A stretch of DNA of 64,000 nt, from assembly GCF_900074915.1 (NCBI RefSeq), contig NZ_LT222319.1, positions 3,257,001 to 3,321,000 of the forward strand, written 5' to 3'. Shown one piece after another: positions 43,900 through 51,532 of the stretch (positions within the stretch are counted from its first letter, which is position 1; each line of letters starts with the position of its first letter). Both the position numbers and the translations under genes were made by a program. The notes under the pieces are model-generated. The model did not search any database, was not told where the DNA came from, and was given only the letters and a program-made list of their open reading frames with translations. The DNA comes from Pseudomonas cerasi. GTDB taxonomy: Bacteria; Pseudomonadota; Gammaproteobacteria; Pseudomonadales; Pseudomonadaceae.

Positions 43900-43930
43900 G
43901 CTGAGCGCGAGGTCTCCAGGCTGTATTGAT

Positions 43931-44183
43931 TATCGTCCCCACGCTCTGCGCTCAACGTTATGCGCAAATCCAACTGTTTATCGTGCCAATGCTCCGCGTT
44001 GGCATGCAGTTCGTGACGCTCTGCGTCACACAGCGGTCTTTCTTTGTCAGGTGGATTGGTGGTCGACTCAGGTCACCTTTTCTCCCCTCGGCGACCTGCT
44101 TTGATGGGCCGAAGCAGGCAAAACACGCAGCTCCGTTTCCGGCCCGACTTCGTCGGGTTCCCTCGCCCTGACACTGATCCGAC
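43931..44183. repeat. Dispersed modular repeat, copy 3
   Basis: Same block order as copies 1 and 2, ending within 10 bases of the amtB stop. The REP hairpin is GCCAATGC-TCC-GCGTTGGC and the main hairpin is CCTGCTT/AAGCAGG (44095-44101 and 44112-44118), both changed in compensating pairs against the other copies. CCCGAC-TTC-GTCGGG is intact. The final block with the CGCAA/TTGCG hairpin is missing. Confidence 0.85.
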
Positions 44184-44190
44184 AGCCTTC

Positions 44191-45516
44191 TCAATGGTTG
44201 TAGGCCCGCTCGTTATGCTCGGCCAGGTCCAGCCCCATTTCCTCCACTGACTCATGCGCGCGCAGGCCGATCAGTGCCTGCACAGCCTTGAGGATCATCC
44301 AGCTGACCGCGAAGCAGTAGACCGTGGTGAACAGCACGCCTTTGATCTGGGCAATCACTTGGGCGCCCATGCTGACATCGGGCACCAGACCGCCCAGTGA
44401 GGGTACGCAGAACACGCCGGTCAGTACTGCTCCTATCATGCCGCCGATGCCGTGCAGGCCGAAGACGTCGAGGCTGTCGTCATAGCGCAGGCGTTTCTTC
44501 AGCACAGTCACGCTCAGGTAGCAGAACACTCCGCACAGCACGCCGATGGCCAGTGCTCCGCCGACTCCGACGTAGGCACACGCCGGGGTGATGCCGACCA
44601 GGCCCGCCAATGCGCCGCTTGCCAGACCCAGGGCGCTGGGCTTGCCGACCTTGAACCACTCGGTGAACATCCAGCCGAGTATCCCGGCGCACGCCCCCAC
44701 TTGCGTGTTGAGCATGACGATGCCGGAGGTGCCGTTCAGGCCGCCACCGGAACCGATGTTGAAACCGAACCAGCCGACCCAGAGCATCGCCGCGCCGGCC
44801 ATGGTCAAACTCAGGTTGTGCGCCGGCATCGGGGCGTTCTGATAACCCTTGCGCTTGCCCAGTACCAGGCATGCCGCCAGTGCGGCGACACCGGCGTTGA
44901 TGTGCACTGCGGTGCCGCCGGCGAAGTCCAGCACGCCCCAGTTGTGCATCAAGGCGCCGGCGCCACCCCAGACCATATGCGCGACAGGCGCATACACCAG
45001 GGTGAACCACAGTGCCATGAACAGCAGCGCCGCAGAGAACTTCATGCGTTCGGCGAAGGCCCCGGCAATCAGCGCCGGAGTGATGATCGCGAAGGTCATC
45101 TGAAAGGTCACGAATACCCCTTCAGGGATGTCGCCGACCAGGCTGTCGAGCGTCATGCCGGCCAGAAACGCACGACTCAGACCGCCCACGAAACTATTGA
45201 AACTCACTTGCCCTTCGACCATGTTGCTGGTGTCCACCACCATGCTGTAGCCATAGATGACCCACAGCACGCCTACCACTCCGGCAATGCCGAAACACTG
45301 GGTGAACAGCGAGAGCATGTTCTTGGCCCGTACCAGCCCACCGTAAAACAGTGCCAGCCCCGGAAGGCACATGAACAGCACCAGCACGGCTGCGGTGGCC
45401 ATCCAGGCCGTGCTGCCGGTGTTCAGTACGGGGGCGTCAGCTGCCTGCGCAATCGGAGCAAAGGCGCCGAGCGCGAGTAAAGCTGTAAGGGATTTGCCGT
45501 GTAGACGATTGACCAT
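44191..45516 (-). CDS. amtB: Ammonium transporter Amt
   Basis: 441-residue channel with a cleavable signal (MVNRLHGKSLTALLALGAFAPIAQAAD) and eleven membrane helices. The twin pore histidines lie in GGTAVHINAG and DVFGLHGIGGMIG; GWFGFNIGSGG is the Amt signature. The C-terminal tail LIGLRAHESVEEMGLDLAEHNERAYNH holds the conserved regulatory EEMGLDLAEH segment bound by PII. No glnK gene accompanies it, so this is likely an extra Amt copy linked to the glxDCB-glnT genes on the same strand. GGAG supports the ATG at 45516. Confidence 0.93.
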   Translation of the reverse strand: MVNRLHGKSLTALLALGAFAPIAQAADAPVLNTGSTAWMATAAVLVLFMCLPGLALFYGGLVRAKNMLSLFTQCFGIAGVVGVLWVIYGYSMVVDTSNMVEGQVSFNSFVGGLSRAFLAGMTLDSLVGDIPEGVFVTFQMTFAIITPALIAGAFAERMKFSAALLFMALWFTLVYAPVAHMVWGGAGALMHNWGVLDFAGGTAVHINAGVAALAACLVLGKRKGYQNAPMPAHNLSLTMAGAAMLWVGWFGFNIGSGGGLNGTSGIVMLNTQVGACAGILGWMFTEWFKVGKPSALGLASGALAGLVGITPACAYVGVGGALAIGVLCGVFCYLSVTVLKKRLRYDDSLDVFGLHGIGGMIGAVLTGVFCVPSLGGLVPDVSMGAQVIAQIKGVLFTTVYCFAVSWMILKAVQALIGLRAHESVEEMGLDLAEHNERAYNH

Positions 45517-45668
45517 GTTCAAAGCTCCCGCAAATGAATGGAAAGTGTCTGGCAGCAAAGAGGTTCATTGGGACAGGCGAGGCTCTTCGGCCTCTTGTGG
45601 GTCAAGTTCTCGTTGCGCGAATGGCGTTATATATAAGTCCGATGAGGCCGAAAGCGGGGCTAACCACC

Positions 45669-45867
45669 AAGGTTCTCGTTCCCACGCTCCGCGTGGTAAT
45701 GCATTTCGTGACGCTCCGCGTCACACAGTTCTGCGACTCAGTGAGATTCAGGCTCGACTTGAGTCACCTTTTCGCCCCTCGGCGACCTACTTTTGATGGG
45801 GCCAAAGTAGGCAAATCCCTTCGCTGCTGTTTCCGGCCCGACTTCGTCGGGTTCCTTCGCCCTGTCA
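45669..45867. repeat. Dispersed modular repeat, copy 4 (left part)
   Basis: REP hairpin CCCACGC-TCC-GCGTGG, then GTGACGC-TCC-GCGTCAC, the central block to CGCCCCTCGGCGA, the main hairpin CCTACTTT/AAAGTAGG (45786-45793 and 45804-45811) and CCCGAC-TTC-GTCGGG. The copy is interrupted after CCCTGTCA; its last block appears at 46121. Confidence 0.85.
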
Positions 45868-46105
45868 CTGATCCGGGGGGCGCCGCAACGGGCCATCCAT
45901 GGCCCAAGGTGTGTAAAAACGTCACGAGCGAAGGCAAGACAAGGCAAAAACAGGCGAAAACGGCCGGGGTCGCGACCGACTCTGGGTGTTCTAAATGAGC
46001 ATTTTTCGCCTGTTTTTAACGCAGTATTGCCAAGCGCAGTAGTTTTTACACAGCCTGGACCCGGCGCGGCTAGCCTGGCGTCATGCCAGGCTACCCCCGG
46101 ATCAG
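45868..46105. mobile_element. Nested inverted-repeat (MITE-like) element splitting repeat copy 4
   Basis: Outermost is a 12-bp perfect inverted repeat CTGATCCGGGGG (45868-45879) / CCCCCGGATCAG (46094-46105). Inside are the hairpins GGGCCAT-CC-ATGGCCC (45890-45905) and TAGCCTGGC-N5-GCCAGGCTA (46071-46093). The core carries GTGTAAAAAC (45911-45920) / GTTTTTACAC (46042-46051) and AAAAACAGGCGAAAA (45946-45960) / TTTTCGCCTGTTTTT (46003-46017). No transposase fits in. The core ends resemble inverted termini I recall from IS-derived elements common in pseudomonads, so a non-autonomous insertion is likely. Confidence 0.65.
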
Positions 46106-46120
46106 CGCCAGGACTCAGCC

Positions 46121-46175
46121 GTCACTTACGTCGCACCCTGCGTCGTCTGTGCCATCGTGATCGAAAAGCACGTTA
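46121..46175. repeat. Dispersed modular repeat, copy 4 (right part)
   Basis: GTCACTTACGTCGCACCCTG, then CGTCGTCTGTGCCATCGTGATCGAAAAGC, matches the terminal block of copies 1 and 2. The small hairpin is CGCA/TGCG. It ends 5 bases from the glxD stop. Confidence 0.75.
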
Positions 46176-46180
46176 TGGCG

Positions 46181-47521
46181 TCAGTACCCAGAGCCAGACC
46201 CCGGAATCCACGATGTCCCGGCCAGGGGCACTCGGGCCATGGCGGCTGATTCGACGGTCAGTGCCACCAGATCTTCCGGGTCGAGGTTGTGCAGGTGTGA
46301 TTTACCGCACGCGCGGGCCATGGTCTGGGCTTCGAGGACGAGTACGCGCAGGTAGTTGGCCAGACGCCGACCGCCTTCGACCGGGTCGAGACGTTTGGAC
46401 AGTTCCGGGTCCTGGGTGGTGATGCCCGCCGGGTCGCGGCCGTTCTGCCAGTCGTCGTAGTAACCCGCTGCCGAGCCGATCTTTCTCAGTTCTTCGTCGA
46501 GCCGCGGATGGTTGTCGCCCAGCGCTATCAGCGCCGCCGTGCCGATCGCCACTGCGTCGGCACCCAGCGCCATGGCCTTGGCCACGTCGGCGCCGTTGCG
46601 GATGCCGCCGGAGACGATCAACTGCACCTTGCGATGCATGCCCATCTCCTGCAGCGCCTGCACGGCTTGCGGGATGGCAGGCAGAATCGGGATGCCGACG
46701 TGTTCGATGAACACTTCCTGAGTCGCCGCCGTACCGCCCTGCATGCCGTCGAGTACGATCACGTCGGCGCCGGCTTTCACGGCCAGTTTCACGTCGTAGT
46801 AGGGACGACTGGCACCGATCTTCACGTAGATCGGTTTTTCCCAGTCGGTGATCTCGCGAATCTCGGCAATCTTGATCGCCAGATCGTCAGGGCCTGTCCA
46901 GTCCGGGTGACGGCATGCCGAACGCTGATCGACGCCGACCGGCAAGGTACGCATGCCAGCCACACGTTCCGTCACTTTCATGCCCAGCAACATGCCACCG
47001 CCGCCCGGTTTGGCGCCCTGCCCCAGGACGATCTCGATGGCGTCGGCCTTGCGCAGATCGTCCGGGTTCATGCCATAACGCGATGGCAAGTACTGATAGA
47101 CCAGATGCTGCGACTGGCCACGCTCTTCCGGGGTCATGCCGCCGTCGCCGGTGGTGGTGCTGGTTCCCGCGATGGTTGCGCCACGGCCCAGTGCTTCCTT
47201 GGCGTTGGCCGACAACGCGCCGAAGCTCATGCCTGCAATGGTTACCGGAATTTTCAGGTACAACGGCTTCTTGGCAAAACGATTGCCGAGCACCACGTCG
47301 GTCCCGCACTTCTCGCGGTAGCCTTCCAGCGGGTAGCGCGACACGCTGGCGCCGAGCAGCAACAGGTCGTCGAAGTGCGGCAGCTTGCGCTTGGTGCCGC
47401 CACCGCGAATGTCGTAGATGCCGGTTTCCGCAGCGCGCTGGATTTCCTGAATGGTCAGGCGATCGAAGGTGGCCGATTCGCGCAGGACTGGAGCAGGTTT
47501 GTGGCTGATGGGGTCGCTCAT
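46181..47521 (-). CDS. glxD: FMN-binding glutamate-synthase-like protein GlxD (N-methylglutamate synthase subunit-like)
   Basis: 446 residues equivalent to the central FMN/iron-sulfur barrel of glutamate synthase as a free subunit. Signatures include IPVTIAGMSFGALSANAKEALGRGA, STTTGDGGMTPEER, GQGAKPGGGGMLLGMKV and VIVLDGMQGGTAATQ. With the amidotransferase and GXGXG proteins encoded next to it, it rebuilds a split GltB-like enzyme as in GlxBCD or the MgsABC N-methylglutamate synthase of methylamine users. The reaction could be N-methylglutamate or glutamate formation; sequence alone does not decide. Last gene of the glnT-glxB-glxC-glxD series, 15 bases after glxC. Confidence 0.87.
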   Translation of the reverse strand: MSDPISHKPAPVLRESATFDRLTIQEIQRAAETGIYDIRGGGTKRKLPHFDDLLLLGASVSRYPLEGYREKCGTDVVLGNRFAKKPLYLKIPVTIAGMSFGALSANAKEALGRGATIAGTSTTTGDGGMTPEERGQSQHLVYQYLPSRYGMNPDDLRKADAIEIVLGQGAKPGGGGMLLGMKVTERVAGMRTLPVGVDQRSACRHPDWTGPDDLAIKIAEIREITDWEKPIYVKIGASRPYYDVKLAVKAGADVIVLDGMQGGTAATQEVFIEHVGIPILPAIPQAVQALQEMGMHRKVQLIVSGGIRNGADVAKAMALGADAVAIGTAALIALGDNHPRLDEELRKIGSAAGYYDDWQNGRDPAGITTQDPELSKRLDPVEGGRRLANYLRVLVLEAQTMARACGKSHLHNLDPEDLVALTVESAAMARVPLAGTSWIPGSGSGY

Positions 47522-47536
47522 GGTAATGCTCCTGAA

Positions 47537-48220
47537 TCAGTACGCGGAGGCGTTATCGACTTTGAAGTTGTAAAGCTGACGGGCCGAGCCGTAGCGTTTG
47601 AAATCCGCTGCCTTCTCGTTGAAGCCAGCGCGATTGAGCAACTCCTGCAGCTCCTGCAGATGCTCTTCACGCATCTCCTTGGCGATGCAGTCAGAGCCCA
47701 GTGACTCGACCTTGCCTTTGACGTAGATCCGCGTTTCATACAACGAGTCGCCCAGCGCATCACCGGCGTCGCCACAGACCACCAGCCGACCGGCCTGGCC
47801 CATGAAGCAGCTCATGTGGCCGATGCTGCCGCCGACCACAATGTCGATGCCTTTCATGGAAATACCGCAACGCGCTCCGGCATCGCCTTCAATCACCAGC
47901 AAGCCGCCATGTGCCGTCGCACCGGCCGCCTGCGAGGCGCTGCCCTTGACCCGCACAGCGCCGGACATCATGTTTTCCGCGCAGCCGACGCCGACGTTGC
48001 CGTGCACGGTGATCGACGCTTTCTGGTTCATCCCCGCGCAGTAGTAACCCGCGTGGCCCTGGATATCGATGGAGATGGCTTCGTTGACGCCGACCGCCAG
48101 GTTGTGTGCGCCATCGGGATGCGTGACCAGCCATTCGCGGTCCTGCAATTCCTTGACCTGGTCGTGCAGGGCCTGATTCAGATCACGCACGGTGGCGCTG
48201 GAAAGATCGACGGTTTTCAT
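47537..48220 (-). CDS. glxC: GXGXG-domain glutamate-synthase-like subunit GlxC
   Basis: 227 residues forming a right-handed beta-helix with repeated G-x-x-G-x-G turns, for example IQGHAGYYCAGMNQKASITVHGNVGVGCAENM and VIEGDAGARCGISMKGIDIVVGGSIGH. It corresponds to the C-terminal alpha-subunit domain of glutamate synthase, which is structural and helps channel ammonia. The ATG overlaps the glxB stop by four bases (ATGA), showing translational coupling. The C-terminal YGSARQLYNFKVDNASAY is specific to the stand-alone form. Confidence 0.88.
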   Translation of the reverse strand: MKTVDLSSATVRDLNQALHDQVKELQDREWLVTHPDGAHNLAVGVNEAISIDIQGHAGYYCAGMNQKASITVHGNVGVGCAENMMSGAVRVKGSASQAAGATAHGGLLVIEGDAGARCGISMKGIDIVVGGSIGHMSCFMGQAGRLVVCGDAGDALGDSLYETRIYVKGKVESLGSDCIAKEMREEHLQELQELLNRAGFNEKAADFKRYGSARQLYNFKVDNASAY

Positions 48221-49137
48221 GGACGTGCTCCCTCGGCTGGCTCGCGTTCCCAGATGTACATGGTGGCCGGGACCGGTTCCCAGACCCTGGCGTTTTCGAT
48301 CCCCGGCAGGCTGGACAGCGCCTGGTATTCCGAAGCCATGGCGACGTAGTCATCGGTTTCGGCAAGGATCGCCGGTTTGCAGGCGATCGGGTCGCGAATC
48401 ACCGCAAAGCCATTGCGTGTGCCGATGGCGAAGGTAAAGAAGCCATCAAGGTCTTCGAGCGACTTGTCGAGCGCCTGTTTCAGGCTGTCGCCCTGTTGCA
48501 GACGCCAGGCCAGATACCCCGCCGCCACTTCGGTGTCGTTGTCGGTCTCGAAGTGAATGCCTTCGCGGCGCAGGTTCTGGCGCAGACGAAAGTGATTGGA
48601 CAACGAGCCGTTGTGCACCAGGCACAGGTCGGAGCCCGTGGAAAATGGATGACTGCCCTCCATGGTCACGGCGCTTTCGGTGGCCATGCGCGTGTGGCCG
48701 ATGATGTGACTGCCTTTCATGGACGCCAGACCGAAGCGTTCGGAAATCTCCCGCGGCAGGCCCATGCCCTTGAGGATCTCGATGCTCTGCCCGGCACTCA
48801 TGATGCGCACGCTCGGTGCCAGTTCCGCCAGCGCGGCACGCACTGGGGCTTCTTCGGCCTGAATCTTCAAGACCACGGCGCTGGCGTTCTGAAACCAGTC
48901 CAGAGGCGCGCTCAACCTGTCTTGAAGCGCCGCGATCAACGCCGTGAAATCATACTGTTCGGTGGTGGCCTGCAAGGTCAGCTTGACCCAGCCCTGCGCC
49001 ACTTCATCGCCATAGATGGCGAACCCGGCACTGTCCGGTCCGCGGTCGGTCATGGCTTCGAGCATCGGCTCGAACAACTTGCCGAGTTGCGACTCCAGCG
49101 CCGGGTTTTTCAGATACAAACCAACGATTCCGCACAT
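48217..49137 (-). CDS. glxB: Class II glutamine amidotransferase GlxB
   Basis: 306-residue Ntn-type amidotransferase that releases ammonia from glutamine for the GlxC/GlxD partner. It begins MCGIVGLYLKNP, so Cys2 becomes the N-terminal nucleophile after methionine removal; the start at 49137 is fixed by this and by AGGTGAGG upstream. Other motifs are DRGPDSAGFAIYG, GHTRMATESAVTMEGSHPF and CLVHNGSLSNHF, the substrate-binding loops of the family. First of three coupled synthase genes and 117 bases downstream of glnT. Confidence 0.88.
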   Translation of the reverse strand: MCGIVGLYLKNPALESQLGKLFEPMLEAMTDRGPDSAGFAIYGDEVAQGWVKLTLQATTEQYDFTALIAALQDRLSAPLDWFQNASAVVLKIQAEEAPVRAALAELAPSVRIMSAGQSIEILKGMGLPREISERFGLASMKGSHIIGHTRMATESAVTMEGSHPFSTGSDLCLVHNGSLSNHFRLRQNLRREGIHFETDNDTEVAAGYLAWRLQQGDSLKQALDKSLEDLDGFFTFAIGTRNGFAVIRDPIACKPAILAETDDYVAMASEYQALSSLPGIENARVWEPVPATMYIWEREPAEGARP

Positions 49138-49254
49138 AAGCCTCACCTTGTTCGGGAGCGGCAAGCTTCACGCTGCAAGCCAACCGCATAGACAGAAAAA
49201 TCAAATTCGCCGCAATCCAGCTTCTTCTTGCAGCCTGAAGCCTGAAACGTGCAG

Positions 49255-50589
49255 CTAGAAAAACTCGATATAGCGCTTCACTTCCCAATCGCTCACGTGG
49301 CGGCTGTATTCCACCCACTCCATGCGCTTGAGGCGGATGAATTCATCGACAATCTCGCTGCCCAGCACTTCGCCAAACAACGGATCGGCCTGCAGCGCGT
49401 CGCAGGCTTCGTTGAGCGACTGCGGCAGGGTCTTGATGCCCCGTGCGGCAATCTCTTCGAGGCTCAATGTGTAGAGATTCTCGTTGCAGACGTGATCGAT
49501 CTCCAGTTGCCGGTCGATGCCGTCCAGCCCTGCGGCAATGATTGCGGCGCTGACTAGGTACGGATTGCACCCGGCGTCGGGCAGACGAAACTCCAGGCGG
49601 CCATAGGGCACGCGTACCATCGCCGAGCGGTTGTTGGCACCAAAGGCAATGAAAGCCGGGGCCCAAGTGGCGCCCGAAAGTGAGTTGCCGACCACCAGGC
49701 GTTTGTAGGAGTTGACCGTGGGCGCGGCAAAGGCACACAGCGCAGGCCCATGAGCCAGCAGGCCCGCAGCGAAGTGATAAGCCAGCTTCGACAACCCCAT
49801 GCCACTCGGGTCACTGGCATCGTGGAACAGGTTCTTGTTGCTGGCACTGGCGATCGACAGGTGAAAGTGCATGCCATTGCCGGCACGCTTGGGGTCGGGC
49901 TTGGGCATGAACGAGCAGATCATGCCCATATCATTGGCGATCTCTCCGGCGGCCATGCGGAAGAAGGTGAAGCGGTCGGCCGATTCCATGGCCTCACTGT
50001 AGGTGTAATTGATCTCGAACTGGCCGTTGGCATCTTCATGATCGATCTGATAGATGTCGAAACCCACCGGCTGCAGTGCCTCGGTCAGGCGCTCGAGAAA
50101 CTCGCGAGAGCGCGACAGCCCCTTGTAGTCATAGCAGGGCTTGTCGAGGTTATCGCTGGCATCGACCATCTGCAGGCTGCCGGTGACATCGCGCTTGAAC
50201 AGGCTGAACTCGGGCTCCAGGCCGGTATTGAGGGTCCAGCCACGCTGACTGAGGCGTTCGACCTGCTGCTGCAGCACGTAGCGGCTGTCATAGGGCCAAG
50301 GTTTGCCATCCACATGGCCGATGCACACCACACGTCCATAGCCCGGCTGCCACGGCACGGGTGTCAGCGACGACAGATCGCCCTTGGCCATGAAGTCTGG
50401 CCCGTGAGGCTCCATGCCCATGCCGCAGATCGCGAAACCGGCAAAACCGGCGCCGTCCTCTGCAACCATCTCCAGACCTGTCACAGGAACGGATTTGGTC
50501 TTGGCCGAACCATGAATGTCGACGAACTGAGCCAGTACGTACTTGATGCCGTGCTGTTCGATCAGACGCTGTGTTTCGGGTGGCAACAT
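49255..50589 (-). CDS. glnT: Type III glutamine synthetase GlnT / gamma-glutamylmethylamide synthetase-like
   Basis: 444 residues with the glutamine synthetase fold. LVDIHGSAKTKSVP-like QFVDIHGSAKTKSVPV starts the beta-grasp domain, GLEPEFSLF and QFEINYTYSEAMESADRFTFFR hold metal ligands, and GNGMHFHLSIAS the nucleotide/metal site. LVVGNSLSGATWAPAFIAFGANNRSAMVRVP and RLEFRLPDAGCNPYL finish the active site. This clade includes rhizobial GlnT and GmaS, which condense glutamate with ammonia or methylamine. Coupling to the glx genes favours a methylamine or alternative nitrogen-assimilation role (inference). AGGAGA precedes the ATG; an operator-like array lies upstream. Confidence 0.88.
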   Translation of the reverse strand: MLPPETQRLIEQHGIKYVLAQFVDIHGSAKTKSVPVTGLEMVAEDGAGFAGFAICGMGMEPHGPDFMAKGDLSSLTPVPWQPGYGRVVCIGHVDGKPWPYDSRYVLQQQVERLSQRGWTLNTGLEPEFSLFKRDVTGSLQMVDASDNLDKPCYDYKGLSRSREFLERLTEALQPVGFDIYQIDHEDANGQFEINYTYSEAMESADRFTFFRMAAGEIANDMGMICSFMPKPDPKRAGNGMHFHLSIASASNKNLFHDASDPSGMGLSKLAYHFAAGLLAHGPALCAFAAPTVNSYKRLVVGNSLSGATWAPAFIAFGANNRSAMVRVPYGRLEFRLPDAGCNPYLVSAAIIAAGLDGIDRQLEIDHVCNENLYTLSLEEIAARGIKTLPQSLNEACDALQADPLFGEVLGSEIVDEFIRLKRMEWVEYSRHVSDWEVKRYIEFF

Positions 50590-50657
50590 GGGACGTGTCT
50601 CCTGGCAAAAGCAAAACGTTTCAGGGAAGGACCGCTGTTCACTGCCTCTCGGGGTAT

Positions 50658-50692
50658 ATTCCGAACAGGAAAGTTACTTTCCCTTTAGGAAT
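50658..50692. promoter_or_regulatory. Symmetrical four-half-site array upstream of glnT, candidate XRE operator
   Basis: ATTCC-n5-GGAAA-n5-TTTCC-n5-GGAAT: four 5-bp half-sites (50658, 50668, 50678, 50688) each exactly 10 bases from the next, a mirror-symmetrical arrangement on one helix face. It sits 69 bases upstream of the glnT ATG. Very likely a binding site for the adjacent XRE-cupin regulator. Confidence 0.65.
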
Positions 50693-50764
50693 GCAAGGCG
50701 CTTGCCAGTTTGGTATGCCAGTTAAACGAAGTGACTCGGGAGGGGTAATTCGGCTGTTTATATG

Positions 50765-50789
50765 GGAAACTCGTTTTCCCTCTGGGAAT
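50765..50789. promoter_or_regulatory. Second half-site array in the glnT/regulator gap
   Basis: GGAAA-n5-TTTCC-n5-GGAAT (50765, 50775, 50785) repeats three of the four half-sites of the first array with identical spacing. A weaker ATTCC-n5-CGAAA follows at 50831-50845, nearer the regulator gene. Confidence 0.6.
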
Positions 50790-50878
50790 AATTTGCGACT
50801 CGGCCAGACCAAGGCTGCTTCAAAACGCACATTCCCAGTGCGAAATAAAAATTATTGAACGGAAACCGTGCAAAGCCG

Positions 50879-51484
50879 ATGAATATGCCGACCGACCCTC
50901 ATCCGAAATTGAAGCTCGAGCAGTACCTGGGCATTCAGATCAAGCGTCAGCGCCAGGCTCAGGAACTGAAGCTCGCCGACGTGGCGCGCATCGCCGGCAT
51001 CAGCCAGGGCATGCTGAGCAAGATCGAGAACGCGCAGGTCTCGACCAGCCTCGACAACCTCAGCCGCCTGTGCGACGTGCTGGGCATGCCCATGTCCAAA
51101 CTGTTCAGCCAGTACGACCAGCAAGGCAGCAGTGCCTTGCTGGTGAAGGCCGATGAAGGACTCGAAGTGGTGAGGCGCGGCACCGAGAAAGGCCATACCT
51201 ATCACCTGCTCAACCATACCCGTGGGCCGAAGAAGAGTTTCGAGGCGTACATGGTGACGATGGACGATGCCAGCGAAGAGTTTCCGACCTTTTCACACCC
51301 AGGTACGGAGTTTCTGCACCTGCTGGAAGGCGAGCTGATCTACCGCCACGGCAACCAGTTGTATCCGATGCAGGCCGGTGACAGTCTGACCTTCGACGGC
51401 GACATCCCCCATGGCCCCGAGCAACTGGTGCAGGTGCCGATCAAACTGCTGTCGATCATGAATTACGGGGCGCACGGAGATTGA
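50879..51484 (+). CDS. XRE-family regulator with C-terminal cupin domain
   Basis: 201 residues. The N-terminal helix-turn-helix (IKRQRQAQELKLADVARIAGISQGMLSKIENAQVSTSLDNLSRL) is of the phage-repressor type. The C-terminal cupin (FSHPGTEFLHLLEGELIYRHGNQLYPMQAGDSLTFDGDIPHGPEQL) has the His/Glu metal- or ligand-site pattern. It is divergent from glnT and probably responds to a small nitrogen metabolite such as glutamine or an amine. Half-site arrays in the gap suggest it controls glnT and itself. ATG at 50879 is the start that keeps the domain intact. Confidence 0.87.
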   Translation: MNMPTDPHPKLKLEQYLGIQIKRQRQAQELKLADVARIAGISQGMLSKIENAQVSTSLDNLSRLCDVLGMPMSKLFSQYDQQGSSALLVKADEGLEVVRRGTEKGHTYHLLNHTRGPKKSFEAYMVTMDDASEEFPTFSHPGTEFLHLLEGELIYRHGNQLYPMQAGDSLTFDGDIPHGPEQLVQVPIKLLSIMNYGAHGD

Positions 51485-51497
51485 CGCCAGGCGAGAC

Positions 51498-51521
51498 GCG
51501 GTACGCCAGCAGGCGTACCGC
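51498..51521. terminator. Bidirectional terminator hairpin
   Basis: GCGGTACGCC (51498-51507), AGCA, GGCGTACCGC (51512-51521): perfect 10-bp stem between the convergent regulator and DUF1624 genes. Confidence 0.75.
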
Positions 51522-51532
51522 TGTTGCGGGGA

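Noticed and set aside
43926..44171. Short plus-strand open frame past the luciferase-like gene
   Set aside because: Falls within repeat copy 3 and follows its hairpins.
45371..45998. Open frames over the amtB upstream region
   Set aside because: Antisense to amtB and across repeat copy 4 plus the inserted element; no ribosome-binding site.
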